From positions 21,773,290 to 21,837,289 of the forward strand of contig CM055823.1 in NCBI GenBank assembly GCA_029582265.1: a stretch of DNA of 64,000 nt. Reading direction: 5' to 3'. Source of the DNA: Zoroaster sp. YZ-2022 (Eukaryota; Echinodermata; Asteroidea; Forcipulatida; Zoroasteridae). The translations under genes and the position numbers were made by a program. Positions 59,960-64,000 of the stretch are shown piece after piece. The notes under the pieces were generated by a model. It did no database searches. It saw nothing but the letters and a program-made list of their open reading frames with translations, and had not been told where the DNA came from. How positions within the stretch are numbered: the stretch's first letter is position 1; every line of letters begins with the position of its first letter.

Positions 59960-61115
59960 CATGACAAGTTGAACACCAAGGAAGAGATGACACTTAATGA
60001 AATAAGAGCCGGAGGTTACTGGGTAATAGGAGGATCCAAGATGGTTGCTGCTCACATTCACAAGTGCGTCATTTGCCGACGTCAGCGACGTCCAGTGGAG
60101 GCAGAAAATGTCAGATCTCCCAGAAGTCAGGTGGAGCCCTCACCGCCATTCACCTTTAGTGGAATGGACTGTTTTGCCCCTTTGCAGTCAAGGGAAAGGG
60201 AAGAAAAGAGCACAAGAGTGCATGGACTGCTGTTTTCGTGTATGTGTTCCCAGCTGTCCATGTTGAAGTTCTTGATGACATGTCAACGGATTGCTTCATC
60301 AATGCTCTCCGTTGCTTGGCATTGCCATTAGAGGCTCTGTTTCAACCAGTTGTATCTCCGACCAAGCGATCTAATTTTGTAGGTGCCAGAATGAATTCAA
60401 GAAGCCTCTGAAGCCCTTAGATACAGAGGTTACGGTATATTTAGCCGAAATGTCGACAGTGTGAGTTCGTTATGAATGCCCCACATTCTAGTCATGTCGG
60501 AGGGGTATGGGGAGCGACAAGTTTAGAACCGTCCGGAGTGTTCTGTCGTCAATCCTGCAACAGTCTGGAAGTCGACTAGACACTGCATCACGCTGCGCAC
60601 ATTTCTGGCTATGAAGCCATGGCCATTGTCAATGGTCGCCCTTACAACAGAGAGCATCAATAACCCAATGAGTCCCGAGCCGCTCACACCTAATCATCTT
60701 CTCACGATGAAGTCCCAACGATGGCACCCCCCTCCTGGCATATTCGAGAAGGAGGACCTGTACCTAAGGAAGCGCTGGAGGAAGTACGGTATCTGACGGA
60801 GCAATTCTGGGGAAGATGGAGAAAGGAATACTTGAGCTCTCTCACGCAACGTCAAGAAGTGGAACACACCAGAAAGAAGAACATCAAGGTGGGAGACGTG
60901 ATATTGTTGAAGGAAGACAACGTTCCTCGCATGGAAATGGCCATTGGCAAATTATCACTGAGGTTACGAAGGATGATGACGACCTCGTTAGAGCAGAGTT
61001 AGAAGTTCCAGAGTCGGCACAAGGAGAATTGAGACAAGAATGGAAGCGGGAAGTCAAATTGTCTATACTGGAACGACCAATCCAGAAGTTGATCCTCCTC
61101 GTAGAAGCCAAGTGA
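59960..61115 (+). pseudogene. BEL/Pao integrase
   Basis: The zinc-binding part (HIHKCVICRRQRRPVEAENV) precedes FSGMDCFAP, the first catalytic-Asp block. Later C-terminal blocks are split over several frames: LTPNHLLTMKSQRWHPPPG, FWGRWRKEYLSSL and KKNIKVGDVILLKEDN. Inactive as written. Confidence 0.8.
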
Positions 61116-61331
61116 ACCTGATTCTCACCTCTGTTGGAACCTTCAATACGCTTCTCTCCTTCCTGCGACTGTTCGTACACCCTCTACCTTTGGGTTTCTC
61201 AAGTTCTTACTTGTTTATACTAAACCATTTGATGTTTTTATCTGAGACTTTATAGTTAAGTTTTTACTATGGTTTTATCAAATTAGTTTAAATTACCATT
61301 AAGTTCATGAGTTTGGTAATTTTGGTGGGAG

Positions 61332-62194
61332 TGTAGCGGACCCTGTGCGCGCAATAAATTGTCTCCCCTCTTGGGGCCCGTTCAGGTTGCATTTGTTCTA
61401 AGATTACGCAGCTGCCATATTCAGAGCGTCCGATTTCGCATTCCATAGTTGACTCGAGCATTCACTTGTATTTCATGTGTGTTTTGATGGAGGCTGCCAT
61501 CTTTGTTTTGGTCACATGATCGTTAACGTTTATAACTTGAGAGAAATAAGTTAGGTAGTATGGCCCAACAATGATCATTTCAGTATTTCTATGATTGATT
61601 ATTTAAGTATAATTATCTCACTTTGCAGACGTATTTCGATTGTCTCCTAGTGATTTCTCAAGGTTTTCTAGAGTTACCCATAATGCCTTGCGCCTGCACG
61701 TTTCTCCTACACCATGTTTTTGGCCTCATCAACGTTAACCATGTCGTCTAGTTTTCCAAAAACACCCTAAGTATCAAGATAAATACTAACGTTAAGTGTA
61801 CCCCCTACTGCAGGCCCTGAGGTAACATTATTAAAGTTGATGCTATTAAACAGTGTTTGTTGCTTCATATATAGTTTTAGAGGCGTTTAAGTCAAGCCTT
61901 CTCTAGTTAAATAATGAAGTCAGTTTACACAAGTACGTAACGTTATTAGTTGGTACTGGAATAATTTAACTTCACACATCAACGTTGGGTTAAGTTCACT
62001 TACTGCGTACTTTGTTGTCAAATACTCCAGTTGGAGATGTTCATGTATTTACAAGTCTTTATTCACTGTACATTCTTGCCAGATCTCCCGGCTATATTAT
62101 GACAACTATTAGAGACAAGATCAAGCTCATTCCATGCCGAGGAATGTGTCCGCCTAAAACTTCTTTCAAGTGATGGTAGCTGTGTACACTTACA
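61332..62194 (+). repeat. BEL/Pao right LTR
   Basis: Preceded by the polypurine tract and followed by CTCGT at 62195-62199. Ends GTGTACACTTACA like the left LTR. Confidence 0.92.
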
Positions 62195-62199
62195 CTCGT

Positions 62200-62544
62200 T
62201 GTAGTCCATCTTTGAAATTGAGGACTGGGGTGGGTCAGGGGTCAGGTCAGATCCGCCGCAAACGCGTCCCAACCCAATCTACAAAAATGTAAATAGGTAC
62301 AGTAGACATAATAAAATACGAAAACGACCGTGAAGATAAGGAAAGGAGACAACTAGCAACTAATAAAATACCAAGGTTGAGTCATTCTCTGACATAACTG
62401 TAACTCTGAATACTTTATTATACAATGACAATTACAGGTATTAAGAGGAACAATAACAAAGAAAACAATAGCTCAAAAGATAATCTGGTTTGCACAATGA
62501 TACTTGAATATTCGACAGTGTTAACAATATTAATATAAACAAAT
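62200..62544. other. No gene seen
   Basis: Host flank between the retrotransposon and the second gap. TGTAGTCCATCTTTGAAATT is its first word; nothing recognisable follows. Confidence 0.5.
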
Positions 62545-63044
62545 NNNNNNNNNNNNNNNNNNNNNNNNNNNNNNNNNNNNNNNNNNNNNNNNNNNNNNNN
62601 NNNNNNNNNNNNNNNNNNNNNNNNNNNNNNNNNNNNNNNNNNNNNNNNNNNNNNNNNNNNNNNNNNNNNNNNNNNNNNNNNNNNNNNNNNNNNNNNNNNN
62701 NNNNNNNNNNNNNNNNNNNNNNNNNNNNNNNNNNNNNNNNNNNNNNNNNNNNNNNNNNNNNNNNNNNNNNNNNNNNNNNNNNNNNNNNNNNNNNNNNNNN
62801 NNNNNNNNNNNNNNNNNNNNNNNNNNNNNNNNNNNNNNNNNNNNNNNNNNNNNNNNNNNNNNNNNNNNNNNNNNNNNNNNNNNNNNNNNNNNNNNNNNNN
62901 NNNNNNNNNNNNNNNNNNNNNNNNNNNNNNNNNNNNNNNNNNNNNNNNNNNNNNNNNNNNNNNNNNNNNNNNNNNNNNNNNNNNNNNNNNNNNNNNNNNN
63001 NNNNNNNNNNNNNNNNNNNNNNNNNNNNNNNNNNNNNNNNNNNN
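62545..63044. other. Assembly gap (500 N)
   Basis: Exactly 500 undetermined bases, a placeholder. Confidence 1.
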
Positions 63045-63379
63045 AAAAGGAGTACTAATGAAAATTTACCAGCAAGGTAACAATTTAGTGTAGTCTACTG
63101 GGGTGCTTTAACCTGGTTAAAACTGGTATGGACCCATGTCGCTGAAAACAAACAAACAAACAAACAAAACAAAAACAGCCTGGGAGAAAATCTGAATGTG
63201 AGGTCGCCATTATCAGTGTTCATTCGTATAGTTTCTTTCAGCTTACTCATAAAATACTCATCGTGCTAGTGTATTGGCTCACCAATAAATCAGTGTTTGC
63301 TTTTGAACTAGCTGCCTTGGACAAAACTCAAGGAGACAACTTTACCAATTTGAAGTCCATTATGGACAATTCTGGGAAA
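63045..63379. other. No gene seen
   Basis: Short flank with an AACAAACAAACAAAC microsatellite near 63150; no ORF support. Confidence 0.5.
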
Positions 63380-63439
63380 GGTTTTTTTCACCATTTGTCC
63401 TGAGACGCATATAGGAAGTTTAATAATGTAATGCTCCTT

Positions 63440-63497
63440 GAGCACCAGTTTATGGATACGTGCGCTATATAAGTCCACATTATTATTATTATTATGA
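63440..63497 (+). mobile_element. SINE 3' end (tRNA-Leu SINE family)
   Basis: GGATACGTGCGCTATATAAG followed by TCCACA(TTA)n matches the 3' end of the SINE at 8634-8858. The tRNA head is absent or diverged. Confidence 0.7.
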
Positions 63498-63599
63498 GGC
63501 AGAACAACTGTTTGCCGTTTTAGGACAGGTCCTGAATGAAGATCATGGTATACATTGCCAGTCGGCAACTTTAAAACAACATTGACCACTTGATTTTTT

Positions 63600-63760
63600 G
63601 AATTACCGATGCTATACCTTCAAAATAGACTTCTGAGTGTCTATGAAAAATCTCCACAGGCGACTCCAGATGAGATTCAAACCCACAACCCTCCTGCTTA
63701 CTAGTGCCTACAGTATTAACCCCTTTGGCTTGTTAGTATAACACCAGATGCTGGGATATC
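63600..63760 (-). mobile_element. tRNA-derived SINE (family 2), second copy
   Basis: On the minus strand: GCACTAGTAAGCAGGAGG, GTGGGTTTGAATCTC and GGAGTCGCCTGTGGAG match the SINE at 39600-39800, with more substitutions. Confidence 0.7.
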
Positions 63761-64000
63761 TGTAGATTGATGAAAAACTCCACAGGTGACATTTGGTCTT
63801 ATTATATACTTGAAACCGTTTTTGACTATTTTATCGAATTTTAATGTTTGACTGATTTGAAGTTTGAATCTAAATTTTAAAATGGATTTGTTTAAGTTGT
63901 GAAATTGTTATTTTAATAAATGAAATAAAATTGATAACAAAACATGCAGAAAAGGGGCAAGGGAAATCATCACTCACTGGATACTTGTCATCATCATCAT
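63761..64000. other. No gene seen
   Basis: AT-rich tail of the window ending in an ATCATC microsatellite. Confidence 0.5.

Larger units (their letters stand above)
53460..62194 (+). mobile_element. BEL/Pao LTR retrotransposon, full-length but frame-broken (8.7 kb)
   Basis: Two LTRs of about 865 bp starting TGTAGCGGAC and ending GTGTACACTTACA bound a plus-strand gag-pol with zinc knuckles, aspartic protease, RT, RNase H and integrase in BEL/Pao order. A purine-rich TTTTGGTGGGAG precedes the right LTR. Every domain is recognisable, but frames change repeatedly, so no full polyprotein is readable. Many differences between the LTRs are one-base indels, which suggests read error contributes. Confidence 0.92.

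Overview
The window is nuclear DNA of a metazoan, most likely a marine invertebrate, read as draft assembly with two 500-base gaps. The basis is the repeat and gene content: tRNA-derived SINEs with (TTA)n tails, a BEL/Pao LTR element, a tyrosine-recombinase (DIRS/Ngaro-type) retroelement, a LINE fragment, a multi-exon gene with a P2X7-type intracellular domain and a THAP exon. The exact taxon cannot be named. Sequence quality looks uneven: bases 1-7500 are homopolymer-rich and noisy, and the paired LTRs differ largely by one-base indels.

The centrepiece is a nearly intact Polinton/Maverick (integrated virus-like element) at 9975-26755. It has ~243-245 bp terminal inverted repeats (TIRs) and a CCCCT duplication on both sides. 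It carries an RVE integrase with D,D,E present, a double-jelly-roll major capsid protein, a candidate minor capsid (penton) protein, a packaging ATPase, a protein-primed DNA polymerase B split by two frame changes, and about ten further conserved or orphan proteins. Layout: a leftmost rightward block (a PCNA/sliding-clamp-like protein and small ORFs), a leftward block (membrane protein, twin paralogues, penton), two divergent structural genes, a leftward pair of membrane proteins, then a rightward block (major capsid, ATPase, an 11-bp iteron-like array, three small conserved proteins, integrase) meeting the leftward polymerase. No adenain-like maturation protease was found.

Unusual Polinton features are: the clamp-like gene; start codons of both outermost genes lying inside the TIRs, so both proteins begin with nearly the same residues; a GC-rich self-complementary repeat scattered through genes and gaps and often translated; 33 tandem 11-bp units after the ATPase; and an exactly repeated 15-bp AT-rich motif just upstream of two genes.

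The Polinton sits inside a 47-bp satellite array (about 9363-35506 including the element). The array is bounded by long diverged inverted arms (about 7487-9362 and 35507-36925) that themselves hold decayed satellite units. This suggests a long-TIR transposon or foldback whose internal repeat expanded and was then entered by the Polinton. Near its right end the array contains three copies of a 267-292 bp MITE-like unit amplified with its flanks.

The rest is a repeat-rich accessory landscape: minisatellites, a TA-flanked TIR element, SINEs, a 109-bp tandem array next to a decayed DIRS/Ngaro-like element, a foldback element, a decayed multicopy ORF, a LINE fragment, a three-exon P2X7-domain gene with an apparent in-frame TGA, a THAP exon, and a structurally complete but frame-broken BEL/Pao retrotransposon (53460-62194) with a CTCGT target-site duplication.
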